A stretch of DNA of 50,261 bases, taken from Acetobacteraceae bacterium. Lineage in GTDB: Bacteria; Pseudomonadota; Alphaproteobacteria; Acetobacterales; Acetobacteraceae. The notes beneath the pieces are model-generated. The model searched no databases, was not told the DNA's origin, and saw only the letters and a program-made list of their open reading frames with translations. The stretch spans positions 1-50,261 of the forward strand of contig JAIYCD010000253.1 in NCBI GenBank assembly GCA_027488195.1. The letters are read 5' to 3'. The first letter of the stretch is position 1; each line of letters begins with the position of its first letter. Positions 17,798 to 26,414 of the stretch are shown here, piece after piece. The position numbers and the translations under genes were made by a program.

Positions 17798-18994
17798 ATG
17801 ATCCAGGATCGCGTTCTCATCGTGGGGGCCGGGCCGGTCGGCCTGGTCGCCGCCGCCGCCCTCGCCGCCGATTCCATTCCGGTGGCCATCATCGAGGCCG
17901 AGCGCGACCTGCCGGATGGCATGCGCGCCAGCACATTCCACCCCCCCACACTCGACATGCTGGAGCGCTTCGGCGTGGTGGAGAGCCTGGTCGCCGATGG
18001 CCTGATCTGCCCCACCTGGCAGTTCCGCGACCGCGGGGACGGCCCGGTCGCGACCTTTGACCACGCGATGATCGCGGGCGACACCCGGCACCCCTACCGC
18101 CTGCAATGCGAGCAATGGCGCCTGACACGCCTGCTGCGCGAGCGTCTGGCGGCCAACCCCGACGTCGAGTTCATCTATGACGCGCGCGCGCTGGAAGTGG
18201 CGCAGGACGAATCAGGCGTGACGTTGACCATCGAGCGGCCAGACGGCCACCGCGAGGAATGCGCAGGGCGCTTTCTGATCGGGGCCGACGGCGCGCGGAG
18301 CGCGATCCGCAAGAGCCTCGCCATCGGCTTCGAGGGGCAGACCATACCGGAGATCTACCTCACCCTATCGACCCCCTTCGCCTATCACGACGCGATGGAG
18401 GACCTGACCAACATCGCCTATATCAGCGACCCCGATGAGTGGTTCGTGCTGCTGCGCAACCTTCGCCTCTGGCGCCTGCTGCTGCCGACCGACCCCAACG
18501 AGCCGGAGGAGGTCATGCTCTCCGATGCGCGGATCGAGCAGCGCATGCAGCAGGTCCTGCCCAATGGCAGCGCCTATGAGATCACCCACCGCACCGCCTA
18601 TCGCGTGCATGAACGCGTGGCGGAACGCTATGTGCAGGGCCGCGTCTTCCTGGCCGGCGATGCCGCGCATGTGAACAATCCGCTGGGCGGCATGGGCATG
18701 AATGGCGGCATCCATGACGCGCTGAACCTCTCGGAAAAGCTGGCCGCGGTCTGGAGCGGCACCCCGCTCGAAACGATGGGGCGCTACGAGCGGCAGCGGC
18801 GCCGAGTGGCGTTGGAGGTGGTGCAGCAGCAGGCGCTGCGCAACCGCAGTATTCTCAACCAGAAGGATCCCACGGTGCGACAGGCCTTCCTGGACGATCT
18901 GCGCGCGACGGTGGCCGACCCCGAGCAGCACCGCGCCCATCTGCTGCGCACCAGCATGATCCAAAGCCTGCGTGACCTGGAGAACGTCGAATGA
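17798..18994 (+). CDS. FAD-dependent monooxygenase, group A (PHBH/MhpA-like)
   Basis: 398-residue flavoprotein hydroxylase, probably acting on an aromatic or related ring compound with NAD(P)H and oxygen. It has the N-terminal FAD motif VLIVGAGPVGLVAAAALA, the central IGADGARSAIR motif shared by the class, and the second FAD motif VFLAGDAAHVNNPLGGMGMN. It is shorter than MhpA (which has a C-terminal extension) and nearer in size to hydroxybenzoate or 6-hydroxynicotinate 3-monooxygenase. The stop overlaps the hydrolase start (ATGA). Substrate not determinable from sequence. Confidence 0.88.
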   Translation: MIQDRVLIVGAGPVGLVAAAALAADSIPVAIIEAERDLPDGMRASTFHPPTLDMLERFGVVESLVADGLICPTWQFRDRGDGPVATFDHAMIAGDTRHPYRLQCEQWRLTRLLRERLAANPDVEFIYDARALEVAQDESGVTLTIERPDGHREECAGRFLIGADGARSAIRKSLAIGFEGQTIPEIYLTLSTPFAYHDAMEDLTNIAYISDPDEWFVLLRNLRLWRLLLPTDPNEPEEVMLSDARIEQRMQQVLPNGSAYEITHRTAYRVHERVAERYVQGRVFLAGDAAHVNNPLGGMGMNGGIHDALNLSEKLAAVWSGTPLETMGRYERQRRRVALEVVQQQALRNRSILNQKDPTVRQAFLDDLRATVADPEQHRAHLLRTSMIQSLRDLENVE

Positions 18995-19632
18995 CAGCGT
19001 CTGATCAGCAGAGCGCCAGCGAGACCGACGAAGAGATCTATGCCCGGCAGGGCCTCGGCCGGCGCGCCGGCTTCGGCGCGGCACCCGCGCTGGTCATCGT
19101 GGATTATGTGGTGGGCTTCGCCGACCCCTCGCAGTTCGGCGGCGGAAATATCGCCCCCGCGATCGAGCAGACCGTCCATCTCCTCGCCCATGCGCGGCGC
19201 AAGGGCTGGCCCGTGGCGCATACCCGCGTGGTCTATGCCGAGGATGGCTCCGATGCCGGGGTCTTCACGCTCAAGGCGCCCTCGCTGCTCAAGCTGACCG
19301 AGCATTCGCCACTCTCGCAGATCATCCCGGAACTCACGCCCGCGCCGGGCGAGCTGGTGGTGCGCAAGCGCGGCGCATCGGCCTTCTTCGATACGAACCT
19401 GGCGGGTTTCCTGACGATGCGCCGCGTGGACACGCTGATCGTCACCGGCTGCACCACCTCGGGCTGCGTGCGCGCGACGGTGGTGGACTCGCTGCAGCAT
19501 GATTTTCGCACCATCGTCGCGACCGATTGCGTGGGCGACCGCGCCATCGCGCCGCATGAGGCCAACCTGTTCGACATGGGCCAGAAATACGCGGATCTCA
19601 TGACCCGCGCCGAAATCGAAGCGATCGGATAA
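18991..19632 (+). CDS. Isochorismatase-superfamily cysteine hydrolase (amidohydrolase-like)
   Basis: 213-residue cysteine hydrolase. The triad is visible: Asp in LVIVDYVVGFADPS, Lys in VVRKRGASAF and Cys in VTGCTTSGCVRATVVDS. The TTSGCVRATVVDS signature is closest to N-carbamoylsarcosine and maleamate amidohydrolases rather than to isochorismatase proper. It is translationally coupled to an upstream flavin monooxygenase and followed by an unknown gene and an enoyl-CoA hydratase. A catabolic amide-hydrolysis step is therefore likely, as in nicotinate-type pathways. No other nic genes are present, so a pathway name would be premature. Confidence 0.87.
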   Translation: MTASDQQSASETDEEIYARQGLGRRAGFGAAPALVIVDYVVGFADPSQFGGGNIAPAIEQTVHLLAHARRKGWPVAHTRVVYAEDGSDAGVFTLKAPSLLKLTEHSPLSQIIPELTPAPGELVVRKRGASAFFDTNLAGFLTMRRVDTLIVTGCTTSGCVRATVVDSLQHDFRTIVATDCVGDRAIAPHEANLFDMGQKYADLMTRAEIEAIG

Positions 19633-19636
19633 GCGC

Positions 19637-19948
19637 ATGGACAAGACCGAAATCACCGATTGGGCGCTTTCCCATGGCTGGCAGCTGATCGCGGGCGCAC
19701 CCAGCCTGACCAAGCCCTCGCGGCCGAAGGAGGCCATCGTGCGCCTGGTGCTGAAGGCGACGGTGGTGCACCTCGAGGTGAAGAAGCCGGCGGGGCAGTG
19801 GCAAAAATTCGCGGGCCTGCCCTATGGCAAGATCGTCGCGGATGACGAAAGCGGCATGCCGCTCGGGCTCGGCTTCGAAAGCATGCCGGGCTTCACCATG
19901 CTGATGCGCGAGAACAAGGACCGCCAGGTCTTTGCCGGGCTGGGCTGA
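19637..19948 (+). CDS. Hypothetical protein in a catabolic operon
   Basis: 103-residue soluble protein I do not recognise. It begins MDKTEITDWALSHGWQLIAG, has a strand-rich middle (AIVRLVLKATVVHLEVKKPAG) and ends MLMRENKDRQVFAGLG. No signal peptide, membrane helix or cysteine motif. It starts four bases after the cysteine hydrolase stop and precedes an enoyl-CoA hydratase, so it is very likely part of that operon. The alternating hydrophobic pattern suggests a small alpha/beta domain. Confidence 0.7.
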   Translation: MDKTEITDWALSHGWQLIAGAPSLTKPSRPKEAIVRLVLKATVVHLEVKKPAGQWQKFAGLPYGKIVADDESGMPLGLGFESMPGFTMLMRENKDRQVFAGLG

Positions 19949-19981
19949 TGGCCGCTGGACTTGGACCGGACCGCCTGCGGG

Positions 19982-20791
19982 ATGCCGGCTCCGATGCGCG
20001 CATTCGTCTTCGGCATGACTGAGGCCCGCGTCACGCTCGCGGTCGCGGGCGGCATCGCGCGCCTCACCTTCGACCATCCGCGTCGGATGAACGCGATCAC
20101 CGCCGCGATGTGGCAGGCGCTGCCCAGCCTTCTGGATCGCGTGGCGAGCGACCCCGCCATCCGCGTGCTGCTGCTCCAAGGGGCAGGCGAGCGCGCCTTC
20201 TGCACCGGCAATGACATCTCGGAATTTGAGGCGATCCGCGCCGATGCCGCGCAATCCGCCGCCTATAACGCGCTCCAGCGCGCGGTGGCCGAGCGCATGG
20301 CGGCGCTGGAGAAGCCCGCCATCGCCGCCATCCAGGGCCATTGCCTGGGTGCCGGGCTGGAACTCGCGCTGCAATGCGACCTGCGCTTCGCAAGCCCCGA
20401 GGCGCGTATGGGCGTGCCCGCCGTGCGCCTGGGCCTGCCCTACCGGCTGGAGGACATCGTGAAGCTCGTGGATGTCGCGGGCCTCGCGACCGCGCGCCTG
20501 ATGGTGCTGACCGGATGCAGCTTAGCGGGCGCCGAGCTGGAGCGGATGGGCCTCGTCACGCAGCTGCTGCCGGACCGGGCCGCGATGCAGGCGGCGGCGG
20601 AAATCGCCAGCGCCGCTCCCCTCGCCCTGCGCGCGGCCAAGGCCGCCTTCCGCGAACTCACGCGGCGCGATGCCCCGGCCGACATGGCGCGCGCCCAGGC
20701 GCTGGCCGACCAATGCTATGACAGCGCCGATTACGCCGAAGGCCGCGCGGCGCGACGCGAGGGAAGGCCGCCGCGCTTCACCGGAACCTAG
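19982..20791 (+). CDS. Enoyl-CoA hydratase/isomerase (crotonase) family protein
   Basis: About 269 residues from ATG 19982; ATG 20015 (MTEARVTLAVAGGI) and TTG 19961 are alternatives, and no ribosome site decides. Crotonase features: RLTFDHPRRMNAIT, the oxyanion-hole segment AFCTGNDISEFE, and AIQGHCLGAGLELALQCDLRFAS. The usual catalytic glutamates of hydratases are not clearly both present, so the exact CoA reaction is open. It is the last gene of the monooxygenase-hydrolase operon. Its TAG stop shares a CTAG with the convergent membrane protein gene. Confidence 0.88.
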   Translation: MPAPMRAFVFGMTEARVTLAVAGGIARLTFDHPRRMNAITAAMWQALPSLLDRVASDPAIRVLLLQGAGERAFCTGNDISEFEAIRADAAQSAAYNALQRAVAERMAALEKPAIAAIQGHCLGAGLELALQCDLRFASPEARMGVPAVRLGLPYRLEDIVKLVDVAGLATARLMVLTGCSLAGAELERMGLVTQLLPDRAAMQAAAEIASAAPLALRAAKAAFRELTRRDAPADMARAQALADQCYDSADYAEGRAARREGRPPRFTGT

Positions 20792-21003
20792 TCGCCCGGC
20801 GCCTTGCGCTTGCCCTGCGTCATGCTGAGAACGAAGACGCCCATGCCGCCCAGCAGCGCCATCAGGATGAAGCCCCATTTCAGCCCGGCCGTGCGGGCCT
20901 TGGGGTCATCCATCACCTGCAGCAGCAGCACGCCGAAGATGACGACGCCCAGGCTGCCGATGGTCGTGCCCCAGATGCCGAACAGGCGCATCCTGCGGTC
21001 CAT
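20788..21003 (-). CDS. Small two-helix membrane protein
   Basis: 71 residues from the ATG at 21003, which is preceded by GGGAGGGACGGC; the upstream 28 codons in the ORF track lack support. Two hydrophobic segments (IGSLGVVIFGVLLLQVM and WGFILMALLGGMGVFVLSM) flank a short polar loop, and the tail KRKAPGD is positive. It lies 23 bases downstream of the NDH-2 gene on the same strand, so it may be co-transcribed with that dehydrogenase. Function unknown. Confidence 0.72.
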   Translation of the reverse strand: MDRRMRLFGIWGTTIGSLGVVIFGVLLLQVMDDPKARTAGLKWGFILMALLGGMGVFVLSMTQGKRKAPGD

Positions 21004-21026
21004 GCCGTCCCTCCCCTGCCTTTGCT

Positions 21027-22340
21027 TCAGTGGAGTTTGACACCAGGCTCCGCCTTTTGCGAGACGAGGCTGGCCAGGCTGCGCCACACCGTGGGTGCCC
21101 CGCCATGCAGCGCCGTCTGGTGCATCTTGTAGAGCGAGCGATACATCAGCCGCGCGAAATACCCCTCTATGAACATGGACTTGCCCACGAGGAAGCCCAT
21201 CAGGCTGCCCACCGTGCTGTACTTCCCGAGCGAGACGAGCGAGCCGAAATCGCGATAGACGAAGGGCTCCAGCTTCTTGCCGTCCAGGATGCGCTCGATC
21301 TGGTTGTACATGTGGCTCGCCTGCTGATGCGCCGCCTGGGCACGCGGCGGGATGGGCTGCTCCGAGCCCTCGCGCGGGCAGGAGGCGCAGTCGCCCAGTG
21401 CGAAGATGCGCTCGTCCCGCGTGGTCTGCAGCGTGGGCAGCACCTTGAGCTGGTTGATGCGATTGCTCTCCAGCCCGCCGATCTCCTTCAGGAAATCGGC
21501 GCCCTTCACGCCGGCGGCCCAGACGGTGAGTTCGGCCGGCAGGAAGCCGCCATCGGCCAGCACCACGCCATCGGCCCGCACCTCGGCCACGCGGGTGCCG
21601 GCATGCACCTCCACGCCCATCTTCGCCAGCAGGTCGCTCGTGGCGGCCGAGATGCGTTCGGGCAGCGCGGGAAGGATGCGGGGGGCGGCTTCCACCAGCA
21701 TGATGCGGATGTCGCGCTCGGGCTGGATGCGATCGAGCCCGTAAGCGACCACGGCGCGCACGGTGCGGTGCAGCTCTGCCGCGAGTTCCGTGCCCGTGGC
21801 CCCCGCACCGATGATGGCCACATGCAGCTGCCCCGGCCGCACCGGCTCGGGTTGGGCATTGGCGCGCAGGCAGGCATTCACGAGGCGGCGGTTGAAGCGG
21901 CTCGCCTGGTCCAGCGTCTCCAGCGGGATGGCGTGCTGGGCCGCGCCCGGCGTGCCGAAATCATTGGTGACCGAACCCACGGAGATGATGAGCGTATCGT
22001 AGCCCAGGCGGCTCGCCGGCGTGATCTCGCGCCCTTCCTCATCCAGCATCGCACCGAGCAGCACCTCCTTCGCGTCACGGTCGAGGCCCGTCATCTCGCC
22101 GAAGCGGTAGGTGAAGTGGTGCCAATGCGCCTGGGCCAGGTAGTTCAGCTCATGCTGCGCGCGGTCCAGGCTGCCGGCCGCGACGGCATGCAGCAGCGGC
22201 TTCCAAATATGGGTGCGGCTGCGCTCCACCAGCGTGACCTGGGCGCGCTTGCCGCGGCCGTAGCGGTTGCCCAGGCGGGTCGCGAGCTCGAGCCCGCCGG
22301 CGCCCCCTCCGACGATGACGATGCGGTGCGGATCAGCCAT
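21027..22340 (-). CDS. ndh: Type II NADH dehydrogenase (NDH-2) family
   Basis: Single-subunit, non-proton-pumping NADH:quinone oxidoreductase on the inner face of the membrane. About 437 residues from ATG 22340 (MADPHRIVIVGGGAGGLELA). Two Rossmann motifs are present: GGGAGG for FAD and AIIGAGATGTELAAEL for NADH. The conserved FALGDCASCP segment gives the FAD ribityl contact. The C terminus (FLVGKSMFIEGYFARLMYRSLYKMH) looks like the amphipathic membrane-binding helix. The longer ORF-track start is rejected because ATG 22340 sits exactly at the start of the fold. Confidence 0.93.
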   Translation of the reverse strand: MADPHRIVIVGGGAGGLELATRLGNRYGRGKRAQVTLVERSRTHIWKPLLHAVAAGSLDRAQHELNYLAQAHWHHFTYRFGEMTGLDRDAKEVLLGAMLDEEGREITPASRLGYDTLIISVGSVTNDFGTPGAAQHAIPLETLDQASRFNRRLVNACLRANAQPEPVRPGQLHVAIIGAGATGTELAAELHRTVRAVVAYGLDRIQPERDIRIMLVEAAPRILPALPERISAATSDLLAKMGVEVHAGTRVAEVRADGVVLADGGFLPAELTVWAAGVKGADFLKEIGGLESNRINQLKVLPTLQTTRDERIFALGDCASCPREGSEQPIPPRAQAAHQQASHMYNQIERILDGKKLEPFVYRDFGSLVSLGKYSTVGSLMGFLVGKSMFIEGYFARLMYRSLYKMHQTALHGGAPTVWRSLASLVSQKAEPGVKLH

Positions 22341-22479
22341 GCCAAGCCCTCTTCTTGCAGGATGAGCGTAGCGCCCGGCATCGTTGCAGGCAAAGAACAT
22401 GCGACGGGCAACCGCGCGGCAAGGCGGGACGTTGGCGCTCCGCGTGGGTCCTCACGCGCCCGAACCCGGAGTTCCCGCC

Positions 22480-22644
22480 ATGCCCCTCGGCACCATCCTC
22501 GTCATTCTCCTCATCATCGCGCTGCTGGGCGGGTTCAGCGGCCGCTTCGGCGGCTATGGCTACGGTTTCGGCCATGGCAGCATGGGTGTCCTGGGCACGG
22601 TCCTGATCATCACCATCGTGCTGATGGTGTTGGGGCGCATCTGA
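22480..22644 (+). CDS. DUF3309-like small membrane protein
   Basis: 54 residues: MPLGTILVILLIIALLGG, a Gly/Tyr-rich linker (GRFGGYGYGFGHGSMG) and a second hydrophobic helix (LGTVLIITIVLMVLGRI). This layout fits the DUF3309 family common in proteobacteria. The ATG at 22480 has GGAG eight bases upstream, so the longer ORF-track start is wrong. Function unknown; inner-membrane location is inferred. Confidence 0.75.
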   Translation: MPLGTILVILLIIALLGGFSGRFGGYGYGFGHGSMGVLGTVLIITIVLMVLGRI

Positions 22645-22656
22645 CGGGAGACATGA

Positions 22657-22977
22657 TTGACGGAGCCCTTCCAGGTCACGCCCGAGGGGCTGCGCCTCGT
22701 CGTGCGCCTGACCCCGCGCGCAGGGCGGGATGGCCTGGATGGCGTCGCGACCACGCCGGATGCGGGGACGCATCTGCGCCTGCGCCTCTCGGCCCCACCG
22801 GTCGAAGGTGCCGCCAATGCCGCGCTGATCGCCTACCTCGCACGCGCCCTCGGCCTCAGGAAAGCCGACATCCAGCTGCTCGCGGGTGAGCGGTCGCGGG
22901 TGAAGCGCCTGTTGCTGTCGGGCGACGGCGCGATGCTGGCCCGGCGTGTCACCGACTGGATCGCCCTCTCGACCTGA
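22657..22977 (+). CDS. DUF167/YggU family protein
   Basis: 106-residue soluble protein of the conserved YggU family. Landmarks are VRLTPRAGRDGLDGV, the acidic/hydrophobic LRLRLSAPPVEGAANAALI and the late segment LLAGERSRVKRLLLSG, all characteristic. The TTG start is favoured because GGGAG lies seven bases upstream; an ATG four bases earlier is out of frame. It follows the DUF3309 gene by 12 bases. Cellular role not established. Confidence 0.9.
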   Translation: MTEPFQVTPEGLRLVVRLTPRAGRDGLDGVATTPDAGTHLRLRLSAPPVEGAANAALIAYLARALGLRKADIQLLAGERSRVKRLLLSGDGAMLARRVTDWIALST

Positions 22978-23026
22978 GCCGCGCTCCGTGCTTTTTCCGC
23001 CCGCAACTCCAGCAAAGGGCAGGATC

Positions 23027-23452
23027 GTGAGCGACATCTCCATCAATATCGGCGGCGACATCTTCCAGGCGCGCTTCGAGACCGAGGCCGCGCCGCAGAC
23101 CGTGGCCCGCTTCCGCCACCTGCTGCCCTACAAGGACCGCATCATCCATGTCCGCTGGAGCGGCGAGGCCTGCTGGATCCCGATGGGCGAGCGCGACCTG
23201 TCCATCGGCTATGAAAACGCGACCAGCTACCCGGCCCCCGGTCAGATCATCGTCTATCCCGGCGGCATCCCCGGCGCGGTGAGCGAGACGGAGATCCTGG
23301 TGGCCTACGGCCCCTGCTGCTTCGCCAGCAAGGCGGGGCAACTCGCCGGCAACCACTTCCTGACCATCACGGCCGATCTCGACCGGCTGGCCAAGGTCTG
23401 CCGCTCGGTGCTGTGGGACGGCGCCAAGGACATCACCTTCAGCGCCGCCTGA
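23027..23452 (+). CDS. DUF3830 family, cyclophilin-like protein
   Basis: 141 residues from GTG 23027 (SD AGGA), giving MSDISINIGGDIFQARFE; the upstream 27 codons overlap the DUF167 gene end and are rejected. The pattern AAPQTVARFRHLLPYKDRIIHVRWSGEACWIPMGE fits the small cyclophilin-like fold of DUF3830. Members are often found near carboxylate transport or catabolic genes, but no function is proven to my knowledge. The 3' end overlaps the convergent membrane-protein gene by 14 bases. Confidence 0.8.
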   Translation: MSDISINIGGDIFQARFETEAAPQTVARFRHLLPYKDRIIHVRWSGEACWIPMGERDLSIGYENATSYPAPGQIIVYPGGIPGAVSETEILVAYGPCCFASKAGQLAGNHFLTITADLDRLAKVCRSVLWDGAKDITFSAA

Positions 23453-24755
23453 GCGGCAGCAAGGCCAGGCCAACCACGGCCGGCAGCAGCCAGATGATCC
23501 GCGCCTCATAGCGGTTCAGCGGCTTGGAGAGCGCGCCCGTCGCCGCGGCATTGCCGCCGATGGCGACGAGCGCGAAGAGGATGAGGGCGGCGCGCGGCAC
23601 ATCCCGCGCCCGCGCGGCGCGCCAGAGCAGCCAGGGCGCCAGCAGCAGCGCCGCCAGCACCACCGGCAGATGCGGCACCAGGAAGGGCCTGGCAGCGGCC
23701 GGCAGCAGCCCACGCGCCTGGAGCCCGCCATCGAAGCGCGCGAGTTCGGCCGCGGGAAAGCCGTGCTCGATCACCTCGCGCGTGCTGAAGAGCGAGGTGG
23801 GCACCAGCGTATCGCCCACGCGGAACAGGGTGAGCTGCCGCAGCGCATTGCCGAGCATCGCCACCGCGACGTCATGAGGGTAGGCGGCGATGGTGGCAGC
23901 CACGATCTCGCGCGCCTCGGGCACGGCGCGCAACCCGCCCAGCTTGCGCAGGCTGCCATCCGCCTCGCTGTTGATCGGGCTGATGCCCCAGAGGAAATCC
24001 TCGGCATCCATCGGCAGGCGGTCGAGGAAGCCGCAAAGCCGCCACGCCGGATCCTCCGGGCAGCGCGCCTGCATGAGGCGCAGCGCCGGCCCGTCATCCT
24101 GCAGCCGCGCCAGCAGGAAGATCGCGCCATGCGGCGAGGGCGCGAAGCGTCCGAAGGCGGCATGATTGGCGCTTGCCAGCATGAGCAGCGCCAGCAGCGG
24201 GGGTGCTGCCACGCGCAGCACGGGCGAGAGCCGGCGCGTCAGCAGCGCGGTCAGCGCCACCAGCGCCAGCGCCCCCGGCAGATGTGCCATGTGGCCGGAG
24301 ATGGCGAGCGCGCCGAGCAGCCCAACCGCCAGCGCCTCGATGCGCGAGAGGCGTCCGAAGCCCAGCAGGAACAGGCAGAGCGGGCCGAGGGCGGTCAGGG
24401 CATCGGGCATCACCGTCGCCAGGAACCAGGGCGCCGAGGTCAGCGCGGCCAGGCCGCCGCAAACCAGGAGATGCGCGGCCGGCGTCGCTGCCTCACGCAG
24501 TGCGCGCTGCGTGAGCCAGAGCAGCCAAGAGCCAAGCACCCCCTGCCCCAGGATCACCGGCCAGAGCGACCACGCCCAGTGCAGCCCATGAATCGCCGCG
24601 CCATAGGTGAGCGACTTGTCCCAGGGCGGCACGCCCATCGTCGTCTGGCGGAGATAGGTGAAGCTATCCACGAAGACGAGCGGATAGAGGTTCAGCACGG
24701 CGGGCCAGACCAGCACCAGCCCACCGCCCAGGATCGCGAGCGCGGCCCTAGGCAA
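23439..24755 (-). CDS. Polytopic membrane protein, possible GT-C-like
   Basis: About 438 residues with roughly ten hydrophobic segments. The likely start is the TTG at 24755, overlapping the end of the peptidase gene by eight bases, with GGAGG upstream; no ATG is available before the first helix (ALAILGGGLVLVWPAVLNLYP). The first extracytoplasmic loop contains VFVDSFTYLRQTTMG, an acidic-aromatic arrangement like the catalytic loop of GT-C glycosyltransferases. The C-terminal NRYEARIIWLLP also recalls such proteins. I regard that as a weak hint. Third gene of a racemase-like/peptidase/membrane operon. Confidence 0.7.
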   Translation of the reverse strand: MPRAALAILGGGLVLVWPAVLNLYPLVFVDSFTYLRQTTMGVPPWDKSLTYGAAIHGLHWAWSLWPVILGQGVLGSWLLWLTQRALREAATPAAHLLVCGGLAALTSAPWFLATVMPDALTALGPLCLFLLGFGRLSRIEALAVGLLGALAISGHMAHLPGALALVALTALLTRRLSPVLRVAAPPLLALLMLASANHAAFGRFAPSPHGAIFLLARLQDDGPALRLMQARCPEDPAWRLCGFLDRLPMDAEDFLWGISPINSEADGSLRKLGGLRAVPEAREIVAATIAAYPHDVAVAMLGNALRQLTLFRVGDTLVPTSLFSTREVIEHGFPAAELARFDGGLQARGLLPAAARPFLVPHLPVVLAALLLAPWLLWRAARARDVPRAALILFALVAIGGNAAATGALSKPLNRYEARIIWLLPAVVGLALLPLRRR

Positions 24756-26412
24756 GGACGGCTTCCGCCTCCCGCACCACTTCGGCCAGGGCGCCTGCCG
24801 CGAAGGGCGAGACGAGCCCCGCACCGCGCGCCAGATCCTGGAAGGGCGCCGAGCCGCCGCGCGCGCAAAGCGCCACATAGTCATCCAGCGCGGCCTTGGG
24901 ATCGTGCCGCGACTTCACCCAGAACTGCATCGCGCAGCACAGCGCCAGCGTGTAGTCGATGTAGTAGAAGGGGCTGTTGTAGATGTGCTGCTTCGCCTGC
25001 CAGCGCCCGCCCTTCGCGGGATAGGCGAGGTCCCCATAGTCGGTCCAGGGCATGTAGAGGCGCTCCAGCCGCTGCCAGATTTCATGGCGCTCGGCCGGAG
25101 TCGCGTCCGGGTTGGCGTGCACCTCATGCTGGAAGTGATCCACGCAGACGCCATAGGGCAGGAAGGCGAGCGAGGAGATCAGGTGCATCCGGCGGAAGCG
25201 GTCGGCGGCACCCTCGCCCACCAGCAGCCCCATCTGCGGATGCGTCAGGAATTCGAGGCCCATGGAGTGGATCTCGGCCGCCTCCATGGTCGGCCAGAGC
25301 TGGTCGATGCCCGGCTGATGGCGGCTTTCCCAGCACTGGAAGGCGTGGCCCATCTCATGCGTGAAGACGCCGATATCGTGATGCGTGCCGTTGAAGTTGG
25401 CGAAGATGAAGGGCACGCCCACGGTCGGGAAGGAGGTGCAGAAGCCGCCCCCCGCCTTGCCGGGCCGGTTCTTGAGGTCGAGGAAGCCGCCCGCCTGCAT
25501 CAGCCGGTAGAATTCGCCGAGGCGCGGGTCCATCCGGTCGAACATCGTCTGCGCGACCTCGACCAGCGTGTCGTGGTCGCCGATGGGTGCGGGGTTACCC
25601 TCGGGGTCGATCAGCGCCTCATCCCAATAGCGCAGCCTGTCCCAGCCGAAGGTGGCGCGGCGGGCTTCCAGCAGCTTGGCGACCAGCGGCACCACATGGC
25701 GCACCACCTCCTCACGATAGCGCGCGACATCGGCGGCGTCGTAATCCACCCGCCGCATGCGGCGATAAGCGAGCGGGATGAAATTCGCATCGCCAAGCTT
25801 CACCGCCATGCCGTGGCGCAGCTTCACCAGCGCGTCATAGATCCCGTCCAGCTCCGCGCCGTTCTTCTCGAAGAAGGCCCAGCGCGCCGCCTCGGCCGCG
25901 TGGCGGGTCGCGCGGTCCGCATCCTCGGCGAAGGGGGCGAGGCCGGAGAGGTTCACGACCTTGCCGCCGATCTCGATCTTCGCCGAGGCCATCAGCGCGG
26001 TGTAGCGCGCGGTGAGTTTGGATTCCTCCTCCAGGTCCCCGGCGATGGCGGGATCGAAGGTGGTGATGTCCGTCTCCCAGAGGAGCAGCACATGGGCGCC
26101 CACCAGCGCCTCGATGCCGGCGCGGTCGGGGTCGGCCAGCAGGCGGCGCTTGATCGCCACCTCATGCCCGGTGGCGACGGGGGCGAGCTTGTCGGCGTAT
26201 TCGCGGGCGGCCTTGGCCTCTTCGCTCGTCGTGTCCTGGGCGAAGCGCAGATGCACGAGCGCGCTCCAGGTATCGGCGGCGCGGCGGGCGGCATCCCATT
26301 GCGCCACCGCCGCCGCGCGGTTGCCCGCATCCAGCAGCGCATGGATGGCGGCGGCCTCGGCCGCGAGGCTCTCTTCGGTCGGCGTCGGCGCCTTGATCTC
26401 GTTGAAACGCAT
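24748..26412 (-). CDS. pepF: M3-family metallopeptidase, oligoendopeptidase F-like
   Basis: Cytoplasmic zinc oligopeptidase of about 554 residues. The zinc motif HEMGHAFQ (HExxH) is present, with the downstream glutamate in a family segment such as EAAEIHSMGLEFL. Other landmarks are FCTSFPTVGVPFIFANFNGT and the late SPFYYIDYTLA. The start ATG 26412 (MRFNEIKAPTPTEES) comes two bases after the racemase-like stop; the longer ORF-track start overlaps that gene and is rejected. It probably degrades short peptides. Operon partners give no clearer role. Confidence 0.92.
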   Translation of the reverse strand: MRFNEIKAPTPTEESLAAEAAAIHALLDAGNRAAAVAQWDAARRAADTWSALVHLRFAQDTTSEEAKAAREYADKLAPVATGHEVAIKRRLLADPDRAGIEALVGAHVLLLWETDITTFDPAIAGDLEEESKLTARYTALMASAKIEIGGKVVNLSGLAPFAEDADRATRHAAEAARWAFFEKNGAELDGIYDALVKLRHGMAVKLGDANFIPLAYRRMRRVDYDAADVARYREEVVRHVVPLVAKLLEARRATFGWDRLRYWDEALIDPEGNPAPIGDHDTLVEVAQTMFDRMDPRLGEFYRLMQAGGFLDLKNRPGKAGGGFCTSFPTVGVPFIFANFNGTHHDIGVFTHEMGHAFQCWESRHQPGIDQLWPTMEAAEIHSMGLEFLTHPQMGLLVGEGAADRFRRMHLISSLAFLPYGVCVDHFQHEVHANPDATPAERHEIWQRLERLYMPWTDYGDLAYPAKGGRWQAKQHIYNSPFYYIDYTLALCCAMQFWVKSRHDPKAALDDYVALCARGGSAPFQDLARGAGLVSPFAAGALAEVVREAEAVLA

Positions 26413-26414
26413 GT

